Of a stretch of 64,000 nucleotides of DNA, positions 12,930 through 24,560 are shown piece by piece. The notes below the pieces were generated by a model that ran no database searches, had not been told where the DNA came from, and worked only from the letters and a program-made list of their open reading frames with translations. The DNA is from Tetrastigma voinierianum (taxonomy: Eukaryota; Streptophyta; Magnoliopsida; Vitales; Vitaceae). The stretch lies in the NCBI GenBank assembly GCA_016808115.1, contig JAEQBH010007373.1, forward strand, positions 186,001 through 250,000, in the 5' to 3' direction. A program made the position numbers and the translations under genes. Numbering within the stretch: the first letter of the stretch is position 1; each line of letters starts with the position of its first letter.

Positions 12930-13140
12930 GATGAGGTATGCGGAAGCCAAAAGAAAAAAGTGTATGGTTTCGTGAAGAAAAGGAAAGGGAGAGAGAAAGA
13001 AAGAAAGAGGTGAGAGAAGAAGCAGTAAGTGGATAGAAAGAGTTTGTGCACTAGAAGGAAACAAAGGGAGAATGATGGAAGAAAGATGAAAAGAAGTACA
13101 GAAGAAAGGAGAGGTAGAAAGAAGAATAAAATATAAAAGG
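12930..13140 (+). repeat. Purine-rich tract (G+A), Tat 3' region
   Basis: About 200 bp in which the plus strand is overwhelmingly A and G with scattered GAAAG and GAGAG blocks. It follows the end of pol. The long hydrophobic minus-strand frames across it (12893-13189) are a by-product of the pyrimidine strand and are not called as genes. Confidence 0.8.
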
Positions 13141-13479
13141 CAAGACAAAAGTGTCGCCTTCGATGTATTCCCAGCACGGCTAGGAACATGACCCCATAAA
13201 GGAGACTAGGGAAAACACAACCCCATTACAAAATCCAGCGAGTCGAGCCAAGCTTCTAGACTTGTATGAGACACGGGCCGAGTTTCGAAATTCCATCCCG
13301 CGCAAATTTGATTCACCCACCATGAAAGGCCAAGTTCCAAAGTATAAGTTGTACAAATGTGAACCGGCCATTTATATGAGGCCAAAGCGCTTCTGAATTA
13401 CTGACCGTTCTAAATTTCCATATAATCGCATTAAAGGCGCCAAGCTTGAGAACTGGAAAGTTACCTCACAATGGGGCGT

Positions 13480-15060
13480 GTTAGCATACGTATTTCTCAA
13501 ACAATTACATTACAACACAGATTCAATAGCTCGCTTTGACGAGGTGATCCATTCTCATGCCACGCTGACGCAGTACCGCAACGAGTCGATCAACTCCAGA
13601 TGAACGCCGCCACCATACACAGCTGTGATTCAAGAGCTCGCTGACGAGGTAATTCATCAAAGATGCCACTACCTAACTAGTCGATCAATTTAAGGCTGGA
13701 CGCCAACAGGTTAAGGCCACTAAGAGCTCAGAGCCCGCACAGGCGACCACCCGCGATGTAAGGCAATTCTAACGAGTCGATCAATCCCAGTCGGAACGCC
13801 ACCAATGCCATAAAGGCAGAGCCTAGTAGCTCACTTTGACAGTTCGTCACATTTTCAGATTTAGTCACGCACTGAGGAGTCGACTACCACAGTTACATCG
13901 CCATCAGTCACGTCGCCCGAGTCCGCAGCTCACTTCACTGAGTTCGCCTACTCCGCACGCAGTCACGCCGCTCCCAGGAGTTGATCCCGTGCCACATCGC
14001 CACTTACCACACAAATGCGGAGTTCAGCAGAAATTTCACTTTCGACGAGTTCGGCCATTCCCGCACAGGTCACGCTACCCGAGGAGTCGATCACCGCTGA
14101 AGATTTCCACACGCCACTGGCCAACGCCCGAGCCCAAGATCTCACTGACGTTCATTTGCATCAAAGACAGTGACACGCTACTGAGTGAGTCAAATCAACT
14201 CAACTTGGGTAAATCAGCCGACGAGCTCAATACCACATTGACGAGCCTACCATTCTACATAGGCCATAAGTACAAATCAAGAACCAGTCGCTTCAACTTA
14301 GTAAACTCAGCCGACGGGAGTCTCAGCCAGCCCCACTTCGACGAAGCAGTTCCATCTACTCCAAGACAGGTCACGCAACCCGAGTGGGATCACCAACTCA
14401 GAAAATCACCGACGCGGGAGCCCCAAAGCAGCCCAGTGCATCGACGAGCTCAAACGACTACATTGTGCCACGCAGCACCCAAGGACGCCTTTCAACTCGC
14501 AAATCACCACCAGCATGTGGCAAACACACGACGAAGTTCAACCATTCTACACAGCCATGCGCAAATTAGAATCGCTTCATCAGACATAATCAAATGATTT
14601 CCGAGCTCAATAGTCACATTGACGAGCTCTACCAAAACAGCCATGCAGCCTAAATTAGTTCTGCCTATGGTCAACCCATGGAGATCGCAGGCTCGCACGA
14701 CGAACTCGCCAAACAGCCATGCAAATTCAAATTAGTTCGCCATGAGTCACCGATGAGATTAGCACGCATCGACGAAAGCCCGCTTAAAACAGCTATATGT
14801 AGTCTAAAAATTAGTTCGCTCATGCAAATCACCGGGACCGAGCTTCAATGTCCACATTGACGAAGTTTCGCCGCAAACAGCGTCATGTACTCCAAAATTA
14901 GTTCGACTGATGCAAGTCACCGATGGATCTGGCAGCCACTGACAGCTCTCACCTGAATACTGCGCCATGTACCCAAGAATCGATTCGCCATGAACGCCCA
15001 CCCGAGCTCTCCAACGACTCAGTTCAAAGACCCAACTCACTAACTGACACTCACCTAGGC
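13480..15060 (+). repeat. Tandem-repeat region in the Tat 3' untranslated part
   Basis: Diverged tandem repeats. The first half (13480-14450) repeats blocks such as GACGAGTTCG, AGTCGATCA and CACGC(C/T) at irregular distances. The second half is more regular: the block AAATTAGTTCG recurs near 14563, 14651, 14729, 14809, 14896 and 14973, a period of about 78-88 bp, each followed by CATGA/GTCACCGA-like sequence. The plus-strand frame at 13836-14597 is a product of the repeats, not a gene. Tandem repeats in this part of Tat elements are known to seed plant satellite DNA. Confidence 0.75.
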
Positions 15061-15298
15061 TACACGATTTAAAAAAAAAAGGAACGAGCGCAAAATATTC
15101 CAAATGTAAACACGTAAATAGATACAAAAAAAAAAAAATATTTATAGTTAAAGGGAAGGCGATATAGGTTGGGCTCCAAGCCCACCAAAGGAAATAAGTA
15201 TACATGAAACGAAAAAGTGAGGTGTTTGAAGGTCAGCAGAAGAGATGAGTACGTAACTTACACAAGATGGGGAATAAAGCAAGAAGAGGGAGGGGGCT

Positions 15299-17770
15299 TC
15301 AAAGAGAGTATCCTGCTTTGAGAATAGGCTCAGAGAAAGATTCCTCCGCTTCCTCGTCACTTGGGAGGTCAAAGTTGAAGTCCAAGTCTGAGTATACGTT
15401 AACGGCCTCTCGCTTCGAAAAGCGAGCCACTCCAGAGGCCCACTATGAAGGCTGACTCTCACTCTTCAAGCACCTCATCCTCTCGAGCAACCAAAGTTAT
15501 CTGCTGATGAAGGTCCCCATGCAATCCGCGACACTCCTCATTCAATTGTTCCGCCGAATTTACGGCCTCGGAGGCCTCACGACGAGCCACTTCAGCGCTC
15601 GCCTAGGCTTCGCGACGAGCTTCTACGTCAGTCGCACTTACCTTATCGCACAAGTCGCCATCGCCACATCGCATTCTTCGAGACTCGCAAACGTCAGGAT
15701 GCAATGAGCTCATCCTCAACCATCCGCTCACATCGGTGCGCATCTGTACCGTCCCTTCCGTCTCAATCAACCATTTCGCAGAACCCGAGCCTTCACCCTA
15801 ACCTTTAAGATGGCCTCTTAACCGCCGACAAGCTACTTCAAACTTCATCCTTCTAATGCTCCGCCTCCTAACACCTGCCATTTATGGTGTGCTTTAACCA
15901 TTTGCATTTTTAGTACCCTCCGTCATACGCACCCTTTTTTGCAACTCGGGCCCGCTGGGTGAAGAGAGGCCACCGCCTTTGAACCCTGGGCGACTTTAAC
16001 ATGTCTTCCATTTAATTTGGCCTTTTCGGCCAAGCCCTTCAAATGAGTGGCCACCTACGCATCCGGTATAGAGTCAACACCCAATACGAGTCCGGTCTGG
16101 GAGTCAAGATGGAATAGATACGCATAAGACACAGGATCTCTACTTATGCAACCCCTCTGAAGCGAGGCCAGCCTCATCAACTGCGCCGTCTCACCTCCTT
16201 GAGATCGTAATCCCACAGAACGAAACTGCTCCTGCCGCGAGTTCGACGTTAAGAAGAAGAGAGTCCCCATCCCCGCCATTCTCCGATTCCAGATCTTTCC
16301 TCTTCGACTCCTCCGCCCTCGGAGAAGGCGACCTGACACTCCCGCCACGACTCCGCATTAATGGGCACAATCAACTAGTCGCTCAAACGACTCCGCCCCA
16401 AAGGATTTTCCGTCGCAAATACCCAGAGCGAGGCTATACTTATGCCTGCTGCCAAGAGCTCACAATCAGAGGAAGGCGCCATCAAGCTTTGAACATGACA
16501 TAGACTGAGAGGACAAAGACGCCCAATTTCCAACTGGCTTTGGGAACCGACCGACTTTTCCTCAAATGAGCTCGAAGCCTTTCGCCGCACTCAGGCTTCC
16601 GAGAGACAAAGATCCCCTAATCGACCAAAATCTCTCCTAAAGAGGATGGTCATAAAAACCCAATAGAGAGACTCCCATGGTGGAAGGAGGCAAGGGCTCA
16701 AGCAATGGAACAGACCTTCGAATTGACGGGCGCAGAACGTCCGACGACACTAACTCCGCGTAAGGACGAGCAGACATTCCAACGCCAGCTACATTATTCA
16801 GATCGAGGTCAAGTCGAGCACTGAAGCATGAGAATACGCAAAAATCGCGAATATTCAACAACCTTTGCACGTTATATCAAAACAAAGCGGGATACCACGG
16901 TTTATCAAGTGTCCAAGCCACCGGAACGCCCAGTCGCCTTTGCTCCGAAGGGTCATATTCCCGCCAGGGACCACTAACAAAGAAATAGCGCCTTCCACGA
17001 CCTATGAAGAGAATATGAAGATCGGGAGATCACGAGGAGCCCAGGCGTCGAGAAATAAAGGAAGCTCCTGCCGCCTCTGAGGCAAAAAGATGCAGGAGCA
17101 AAGCCACACTCCAGGACACCGAGCCCCATGTCTCAAAAGGCCAATAGGCCTACCAAAATACCCCAACCGTTATGCAAGGAAGTTGGGGGAAGGCATTTGC
17201 ACATTGAACAGCCAAACCCTTTTATGAAGTATGAAAACTAAGACCATTATCAAAGGCGACTAAAGAAACATACCATCCCGTGCACGAAACTACATAGTGT
17301 GCGGTCAAGACATCATGTCCAGATCAAAGGGGAGGTCGGTAACGCTCAAAGAAAGGGTAACCACATACTAAGACCTAATTTTTGCTAGGTTCCACAATTA
17401 TGCGATAGTCGATCTACGCATTTGAGGTAATCCGATCTCCCAAGATTTAATTAGATTTATTTCCTTACCTCATCCAAGGGAAGAGAGGCGTCAGTGGGCA
17501 TCTCGGCTGCCAGCCACGGCCGAACTGACTTAGTGCACCCCTAGTTCGCCCAAGACTCAGCAATGCACCAAGAGTCATCGCGCACACGGTTAAGAAGATG
17601 CACTTGACCCATGATAAAGCAAATGCGAAAAACGAAATCAAATAATTTAACCCTAGCACCTTGTCGTACCAACCGAAAGGAAACCAAGGAGATAGAGACG
17701 CAAATGGGTCCCAGAATAAGATAAGAAGATACTCTCTCAGAAAAGTGCCGTAAAAAGACTCTACACAAAA
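15299..17770 (-). pseudogene. Antisense extra ORF of Tat element (coiled-coil protein, broken)
   Basis: Read on the minus strand, opposite to gag-pol. The 3' end is clearest: from about 15650 down to the stop at 15299-15301 a frame runs V-E-A-R-R-E-A (then one stop), A-S-A-E-V-A-R-R-E-A-S-E-A, A-E-Q-L-N-E-E-C, and an acidic tail Y-S-D-L-D-F-N-F-D-L-P-S-D-E-E-A-E-E. The Ala/Glu/Arg heptads indicate a coiled coil and the acidic C-terminus is protein-like. Further upstream, frames at 16637-16870 and 17465-17768 may be earlier parts; a GAG|GTAAGG splice-donor-like site lies at about 17472-17464. Antisense extra ORFs downstream of pol are reported in plant Ty3/gypsy elements. Function unknown; N-terminal limit uncertain. 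Confidence 0.55.
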
Positions 17771-18063
17771 GGTTGGGACGGAGAACTAAGAGAAATGGCG
17801 TATGAGATCGCTAAGAACAAGGGAAGAGGTCACAGATTAGAGTGAAAGATAAGACAAAGGAGGCCTGGAACAAAGAAACCGAAGGGAACCAGTTGAATGA
17901 AAATCTGAGCGCTAAAACCCGCCAAGAGTCATCATTACGAATAACGGTGATGGCTACTAAGCCTTAGCGTTAACCCAACTCCTGCCAGACACGTGGAAAT
18001 TCGTGAACCGGAGAGAGAAGAGTTACAGCCTGCCCATGCATTCCACACAAGGGTCGGGGCAAC

Positions 18064-18753
18064 TGATGGGGGAAAGGCTCACCGCCCACCGCCAAGCCCG
18101 AAGAATCGTGCCTAATGCAATACCTAGTTCTTCGCCACTTAAAACGGCGTCTTGGCCCGCTAAAGCCCATGTAATTTGCCTTTGATGCTGAATGGAAGGT
18201 CCATATCCTGGAAATCGATTGTATTTTTGCCATCACTCGAAATCTAATAATCCTAGCAATATAATATCCTCGCCAATCCAGAACCAAACTTCACCGCAGG
18301 AAGAAAATAATGATGTATCATCATTGATCCCATTAAGGAAGGAAGATTATCTCAAATAAACTCCGCTTCTTTTCTAAACTATTACCAAACTGGAGCATCG
18401 ATAACAAGAAAACCTATCCACGGAACGAACTTACTACTATCCAATCGGGTTAAACATCTACTATAAATATATAGGCTACCCCAACTGAAAGGTAATGCAT
18501 TCATACACAACAATGATTAGTACCAAGCGCTCTTTCTGGGGAATCGACGAGACGGAAGGTTAATGATAGCCCTCATTTAATTTCTTCTTTCTTGTTTTTG
18601 TAAAGGAAAGTCAGTCTTTCAAACCAACAAATGCATCAACATGTCCCACTGATTTCAATTCTATGACCAACATCTCATAGCTCAGCCCGCAAGAGTCCCG
18701 GTCCCGCCAACGACGCCCACACGCTCCAAACGCTCCTGGCTGAAAAGGCATCA
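18064..18753 (+). repeat. 3' LTR of Tat element
   Basis: About 690 bp. It begins TGATGGGGGAAAGGCTCACC and ends AAAGGCATCA directly before a TA run. It aligns with 8785-9503. The purine-rich AAGGGTCGGGGCA just before it (about 18048-18062) is the probable polypurine tract, which confirms plus-strand orientation. Confidence 0.85.
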
Positions 18754-19440
18754 TATATATATATATATATATATAAAAGTTAAAAATAAAATTTTTATTG
18801 AACAAATATATTCAACATTACATAAAATTTACTATAAGTTTATTCTATACATTTTAGATAAAAATCAATAATTAAACGATAAATTGGAGAATTTGATCAA
18901 ATGAAGATAAGTCTTTCTCTTCCTCGCATTGAACTCCATAATAAAATATAAAACTAACAAATTATTAATTGATAAAAATATAAATAATCAAATAAAATAT
19001 TTATTAAAAATAAATAATAACATATTTCATACCATATCAGATTATTGAAGATTTTGTCCTGCTTGTTTTTCATCACAAAGTACAGATGGTCCTAATTTTT
19101 TCGTAAAGAGAAAAAACTCAATATTTTGAACGAGAGAAACTCAAATGCTGGGAAAGAGTGTTTTAATTTTTTAATGAAAATAAAAGAAGTTGGGTCGATA
19201 GAGCAATTAAGTACCTGAAGGAGTTTGCAAAGATATATCATTAATGAAGGGCTCATGTGAGAGACTTTTATTGTATTTAAAGTGTATTCTTGAGAGTCGA
19301 CATTTAACGTGAGTTTCTTTTTTTGCAGCTGCTGAACAACCAAATTTTTATTATATTTAATTGATTATAAATTATAAATATATATAATATTTTTATTATT
19401 TCAAAAGAAGCTCCACTATAAAGTGGGCCCTAGGCGTATT

Positions 19441-20180
19441 TTCACCCGCGATGTGTAAGTCTACAACAGTCCGACATGGTAATTTATAACCATCTGGGCC
19501 ATATCGATTCCCGCCGCCTCCATCAAAACAGTCGATCGCCGGGTCTCAGATCCATGTCAAGGTCGAGAAAGCTTACGGTGTCCGAAAGCTGAGCCCAGAT
19601 TTTAATTTATTTATTTATTGTTATATGAAAGATAGCGTAAAAGAAAAGAAAAACAAAGAAGCATATGTTGATGAGGGAGAATAAATATCAATGATTTTCA
19701 CTTGCAGAAAAGGTGTAAGAAGTCCTGTGCTGATAAGCGCCATTCCTCTTCTTTCTTAAAGGAGATGGAGCAAAGAGAACTTTTACTGTTGGGCGTATCA
19801 TTCTCTATTACTCGAGTCCTACCTTCCGATACGATACTTTTGGGCCAAAAGCATAAGCTTTATGGTAATTACTAATTAGTTAGTCATCAATATTCAAATA
19901 AGATATACTATAATTAATGAACGGAAATGGGGAAAATGAAACAATCATGAATCATGAATCATGCATGAAACAATGCACAATTACAACTCGCCTGCCATGA
20001 AAATTAGCAACTGGCGAAGCCAAATGTATGGTGGCTATGATATTTCGACAGGCTTCCTTTATGGATGTGCGCTTTTGCGAAAACAAGACACTTCAGGATG
20101 TTGAAGGTCTACATTTTAAGAATCGCTTCATCCACATAAAAGCGTTTCGACTTCATTTCAAAATTGAGTCAAGGTGAGCC
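19441..20180 (+). pseudogene. Pectinesterase copy 2, rest of exon 1 to exon 3
   Basis: Continues the gene begun at 8484-8690. Exon 1 remainder (about 19455-19580) matches the 'HGNF-TIQSAIDSVP' region and the 'HVK' before the first intron. Exon 2 (about 19705-19830) has the K-G-D-G region with frame breaks. Exon 3 (about 20029-20175) matches the 'FYGCGF...QDT...DVEGLHYF' block of pectinesterases, which holds the second conserved signature. Exon 4 with the G-Y-I-T-A-Q-G-R motif was not found downstream; instead the intron continues to about 21480. Non-functional. Confidence 0.7.
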
Positions 20181-21480
20181 ACCACAATCCTCAAAACTCT
20201 TAAGTGGATCATATATTTTATTTATGGTATTACTTGTATTTTTAATCGAATCAAATCTTTACTAGAAATAAATATTTACACAATTTTTAAAATTATATTA
20301 ATATCTAATTGAACCATTCTTAAACAAGTATTATTAATATATCTGGTTCCCCTTAGAATTACTCACAATTACCCTAATCACATCTCCTACCTAAATAAAT
20401 TATCAAATCTAATAAAATATCCACTATCAAAATATATATACACTTCCAAACATATCATATTTGTTTATTATTATTTTCCTTCTAAAATTATCCCTCAACT
20501 ATTTATTTATTTTAAAACACAATTTGAATATCAAACTTATATATAATTTTTTACATCCATCATAACTGAATTTTTTAAACATCCCATACCTAGGTTTTAA
20601 CATTACTTTATAAAGGTTTTTAAACATTACAATTTTAAATATTTAATTATATGGAACCATAACCATATGTCCTCTTATTCACAGCAAGTCACAAGTTTTT
20701 GTCTTTGCATGTCCTTTGCCTGTTTCAGATAAACTTTATTTTTTCACTCTAAATACATAACAAATATTCAGCGATAATATTTTTTAACTTTTTTTTTTTT
20801 TTGAAAGAATTTTTAGTCCTTCAACCTCACTAGTACCATCATCACACAATTATACTCTTTTATTTATTTTCTTATTTTTTGTAAACCCAATCATCAACAC
20901 TTTTAACTTCCCAACCCACCTAAAATAATATACAAGAGAGACATCTCCACAATTCCTTTTTTTTTTTCTTTTCCATCCAATCACATGGCTTTACCAATTT
21001 CTTTTTCACCTTTCAATCCACATCACCTAATTCCACTCATTTGATTTATATTTAAATTTTTTCTTCTTCAAAAAAATCAATATCTATACCAAATTCGTAA
21101 AACTCTTTCTTTTCTTTTTCTTTTTCTTTTCATAACAAACAAGTTTTCAATTAGGTTTTTTACTTTTTTAATCCAATATTTATATTTCCATTGAAGAATA
21201 AACTTACAAATATAACTCTCTAAATCTATGTTAAACCCCAGATAAAAATCAAGATTTTTAAAATTTTAAAATGAAAAATAAACCCATGGACACAAAGATT
21301 GGTTTCCATGATGTGTTTCCTACTAAAAGGCGAGATCTAGTTTTGTATTTTCTTGAAAACGGCTTGGAAGTCACACTTATTTTTATTTATTTTTAAAGGG
21401 AAAATAAAATAAGAAAGAAAACTCCTAAATGTAACTCTTAATAGAAAAAGCAAGTCTAAGAAAACTGAGTCTTGGTTCGA
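20181..21480 (+). repeat. Pectinesterase downstream intron segment, copy 1
   Basis: AT-rich DNA that begins with the GTGAGCCAC donor-side sequence after exon 3. It aligns with 24561-25480 over most of its length (shared 'tattaatatct', 'ccatatgtc', 'cctaaataaattatcaaatct' and 'atatacac' blocks). It contains CT-rich runs. No gene seen. Confidence 0.7.
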
Positions 21481-21780
21481 GGGTTATGTCACCCTTTGTC
21501 CCTCTAAAAATTATTTAATAATCAGTTAAGACAAATATGACAATCGATGAATCATACACCATTAAAAAAAATAAACAATGGTAACACGAGGACACAACAA
21601 ACATATTATAAATAAACAACAAAGCCCAAAGAGGATAAATGTGCACGCCGCTGACGGAAAGTGCTATCAATAGAGAATCACGTTAGTATAGTAGCAAAAA
21701 CAAAATATTTTAGAGTCAAATATTGAAACTGCCATAAACTGTAAAGGTCTCTATACTTGAAATCCAAGACCTGTTTTGTT
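21481..21780. other. Short AT-rich spacer, nothing recognised
   Basis: Mixed sequence with a box B-like run near 21474 (TTGGTTCGAGG) and no partner box A. No feature is supported. Confidence 0.4.
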
Positions 21781-22920
21781 GCACTAGAATGCCCATGGAG
21801 ATCGGCTCAACTCTGACGCCTCTTTCTGCGACTATCTCTCGCCGATATCCCGGAACTGGCTACCCAAGACGTTTCTTCTTTCCACAGGTGGCCCACCTTC
21901 ACCTCCATCATCCGCGCCGCCTTCTTTGACCAAGCTCCTGGCATCGGGATCATGCCCTTCGTCCGCTTTCTATTTTCCTTCGCTTATCGCCTCGAGGGCC
22001 GAGGTGTTATTGCCTCCTCCCGTAGGTATCGCAGCCTCCGCCATGGCCTCGTGTCCACCCTATGGTCATGGGCACCCGCCCCATGAGTTCGCCAACGCCT
22101 AGCAAGCGCCGACGACGACGGCAGAGCTTCCTCGTTACTAGCGCGAGAGCCCGGCGAACGCCTCCCCGACAGCATTCTATCGACGCCGTCTCGCTGGTTC
22201 ACGTCTTTCGGGACACGTGACTCTCGCCATGTTTTTGAAATTTCATCCACACCATCAGCCGTCATCGAAAACGCTCTATTTGTAGCGAACAATCGCCTTC
22301 CTACGACATGTCAAATTGATGGCGCTTTCTATCGGAGCATCGTCGAGCCTACAGGACCGCGTCTTATCCCACGGCTGGATCATCACAACCAGCAAACTCG
22401 CAATGAACGGATGGTCCGGGCCAGAGCGCGCGGTCACGCCCGATTTGGGGTCATTTTCGGCACGGAACGCGTGAACGAACTCGGCAGCAGATCGGCATCA
22501 TCGCGCGGCGTTGCTCGATATTTATAAGATGATCGCGATGACTTCCCACTGAGATATACGGCTGATCTTCATTGGTGTATTTTTCTTGTGGTTTATCACA
22601 CCGAATATTTTGAGGATAATTAGGAGGTTGCACCACGTATCCTTCTTTCCTCATGATCATATCGGACGCGAACATAGAGGTTTTCCTTTCTTACACATAT
22701 CGAGATCAACGACCTCCTCAATACCCGCTCAGGTCCACCAGGCTTAGTTTTCGACCTTATTTCAAGCCTTGCAGTCTAGACATCGCTATGGGCTCTGTGC
22801 TCCCCATCAGCGCCACCGCGCTTTCCGGAGGAGATGCCAACCCACTCTTAAGACACGCTTCCTTAGTTCGTGTTGGCCAAACAATGGGTCGAAGCTGAGC
22901 ACTACTGAATGATATATAAT
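21781..22920. other. Unidentified GC-rich island
   Basis: GC-rich (well above 50% through 21800-22450) between AT-rich pectinesterase repeats, with sharp edges. A plus-strand frame shifted once or twice reads protein-like over about 21830-22500 (A-D-I-P-E-L-A, then A-F-F-D-Q-A-P-G-I-G and an Arg-rich part). Overlapping minus-strand frames exist at 21984-22292 and 22451-22675. I do not recognise the product. It may be a retroelement coding remnant or a captured gene piece; no LTR, splice pattern or known motif decides. Confidence 0.35.
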
Positions 22921-22959
22921 AAACGCTCCAACAGATCTGAACTGGACCCCTTTCATTTT

Positions 22960-24159
22960 CTAGATGTTTAACTTTTTTAAACTTTGAAAGCTATAATTTG
23001 CCTATATGAACAAGTTGTATAATATATTTAAATACTCATTATCATAAAGATATTAAAGTATTTTAGATAAATAAATATTTAAATTATTTTTATTAAAATT
23101 TAAAATTAATGAGAAATAACCATATAAATATAATAATGATAAAATTAAAATATTATACATAAAATATCAAAACATTTAGTCACTTTATGTTCTAACGCAT
23201 TGCTTTAGAGAACAATTATGTTTAAAATACTGAGTCAAACATAACTTTATTTTCCATTGTTTTTTATTTTAATTACTAAGAAAGCCAATATTTTTGATTT
23301 TTTTTTCAAATATTTATAACAAAAAGTGAGATAGTTTTTTAATAATAAAACAATGAATATTTTAAAATACATATAGTTTATAAAATATTTTACCAATAAT
23401 AAATATTAATCTAATATTCATCATTTTCTTTTCCCCCAATGGTATTAATTTTTCTATTATATATTAAAATTATACTAAAGTTTCAATTTCCTTATTGAAA
23501 AAGATTTTCTATCATCTATTTGAAACACCCTCTCCCATTACTAAAATAACAACAATAAAAAACAAATGAACTAAAACAAATCAATGGATAAATATAATTT
23601 TATTTCAAAATAAATATTACTTTTATCTCATCTTATTACTATGCATTATTTTTAGTATACGACTAAAAGTCTACGATCAAATTTAGTATACTATTACCAC
23701 TCATCAAAGACATTTGTTACAGAATTAACCCATTTCTAAAAGTATAAAAAGGTAACATCCCTTTGGAGTGAATAGTGTTCATTCTAATTTACTGATACAT
23801 TTGTATAGCGCCAATCAACCTTGTACCATAAATATATGTTATAAAATAATATTATGTTCTCAATAAAACTCTAACTTGTTCCTACCCTATAGTTCTTGAA
23901 TTTATAATTCATTGCTCTCCCACGTCAAATTATGGTCTTATTCAAATTATAATCACTAGTTTTGTGCTCACATCAGGTGATATATGCGCCGTAAACATCT
24001 CTTCTCTCTGTAATAAAAGTACCTCACCTTCACTTTCCTTAGAAAATATAAAATAAGATATGCCTTTTCCTTTTGCATGGTTGGAGGGAATCTTTGAGCA
24101 TAAGGAAAAAGAAATGAAAACAAAAGGTAAATTGACTATGCTATTTTAATACGCGACAT
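22960..24159 (+). repeat. AT-rich pectinesterase upstream segment, copy 3
   Basis: Aligns with 7230-8483 and, from about 23400, with 1-884. It leads into pectinesterase copy 3. Non-coding. Confidence 0.72.
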
Positions 24160-24560
24160 CTGCTGGCTTTCTCCCCAAAGGCGCTACAATCCTCGTGAGT
24201 CCCGCTTTCTATGATGGTCGATAATTTCGTACAAAAGCATGCTTTATGGTAATTACCACCAGTTAGTCATCAATATTTGTCAAGGCGATACTACAATTAA
24301 TGAAACGAAAAATGGGAAAATGAAAATAATCATGAATCACGAATCATGCATGAACAGTCAGAATAGAATTACAACTCCGCTGCCAAGAAAATTAGCAATC
24401 CGCTGAAGCCAGCCGGCGCTATGATATTAGACGTACTTTATGGATGTTTCTACAGGTTCAAGACACTGCGGATGTTGAAGGTCTACATTACTTTTACGAT
24501 CGCTTCATCCAAGGTGCAGCTTGACGATTTCTAAATTTGAGGTCAAGGTGAGCCACTCAA
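24160..24560 (+). pseudogene. Pectinesterase copy 3, internally deleted
   Basis: The leader just before the first exon is present (24160-24215, 'ctggctttctcccc' context). Homology then jumps directly to the intron after exon 2 (24225 on, matching 19860 and 26055). So most of exon 1, intron 1 and exon 2 are deleted. Exon 3 (about 24411-24545) remains, with the QDT...DVEGLHY-F block recognisable across a frame break. No later exon follows before copy 4. Dead fragment. Confidence 0.65.

Larger units (their letters stand above)
8785..18753 (+). mobile_element. Ty3/gypsy Tat-lineage LTR retrotransposon (decayed, about 10 kb)
   Basis: Complete in outline: direct LTRs of about 719 and 690 bp starting TGAT and ending CATCA, then in plus-strand order gag remnants, a protease remnant, integrase remnants, a tandem-repeat region and an antisense extra open frame. 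The integrase C-terminus (12450-12665) carries the Y-N-Q-R-V-K-P-R and H-G-K-L-G-P pattern typical of plant Tat-clade pol. The large non-coding 3' part with tandem repeats and an antisense frame is also known from this clade. Reverse transcriptase and RNase H were not found. Stops and shifts occur throughout, so it is non-autonomous. Confidence 0.85.
8691..19440. mobile_element. Composite insertion in pectinesterase copy 2 (possible hAT-like outer element)
   Basis: Between the two halves of pectinesterase copy 2 lie about 90 bp on the left and 690 bp on the right of non-pectinesterase DNA around the Tat element. The left edge has an ACTTTATAG run and a CCTAGG, and the right edge has TATAAAGTGGGCCCTAGGCG, a combination reminiscent of subterminal regions of plant hAT elements. 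A GATGTGT run occurs at both outer junctions (about 8696 and 19450), compatible with an imperfect 8-bp target duplication. Clean inverted termini and a transposase are not visible, so the hAT call is tentative; the nested order is better supported. Confidence 0.3.

Noticed and set aside
12893..13189. Minus-strand hydrophobic frames
   Set aside because: They are the pyrimidine strand of a purine-rich tract; Phe/Leu/Ser runs come from base composition.
13836..14597. 253-residue plus-strand frame
   Set aside because: The longest frame in the window, but it lies entirely in tandem-repeat DNA of the Tat 3' region and shows no domain or start context.
22202..22520. Possible exon of a known gene in the GC-rich island
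   Set aside because: Frames on both strands are open because of high GC content; no recognised motif decides the strand or product.
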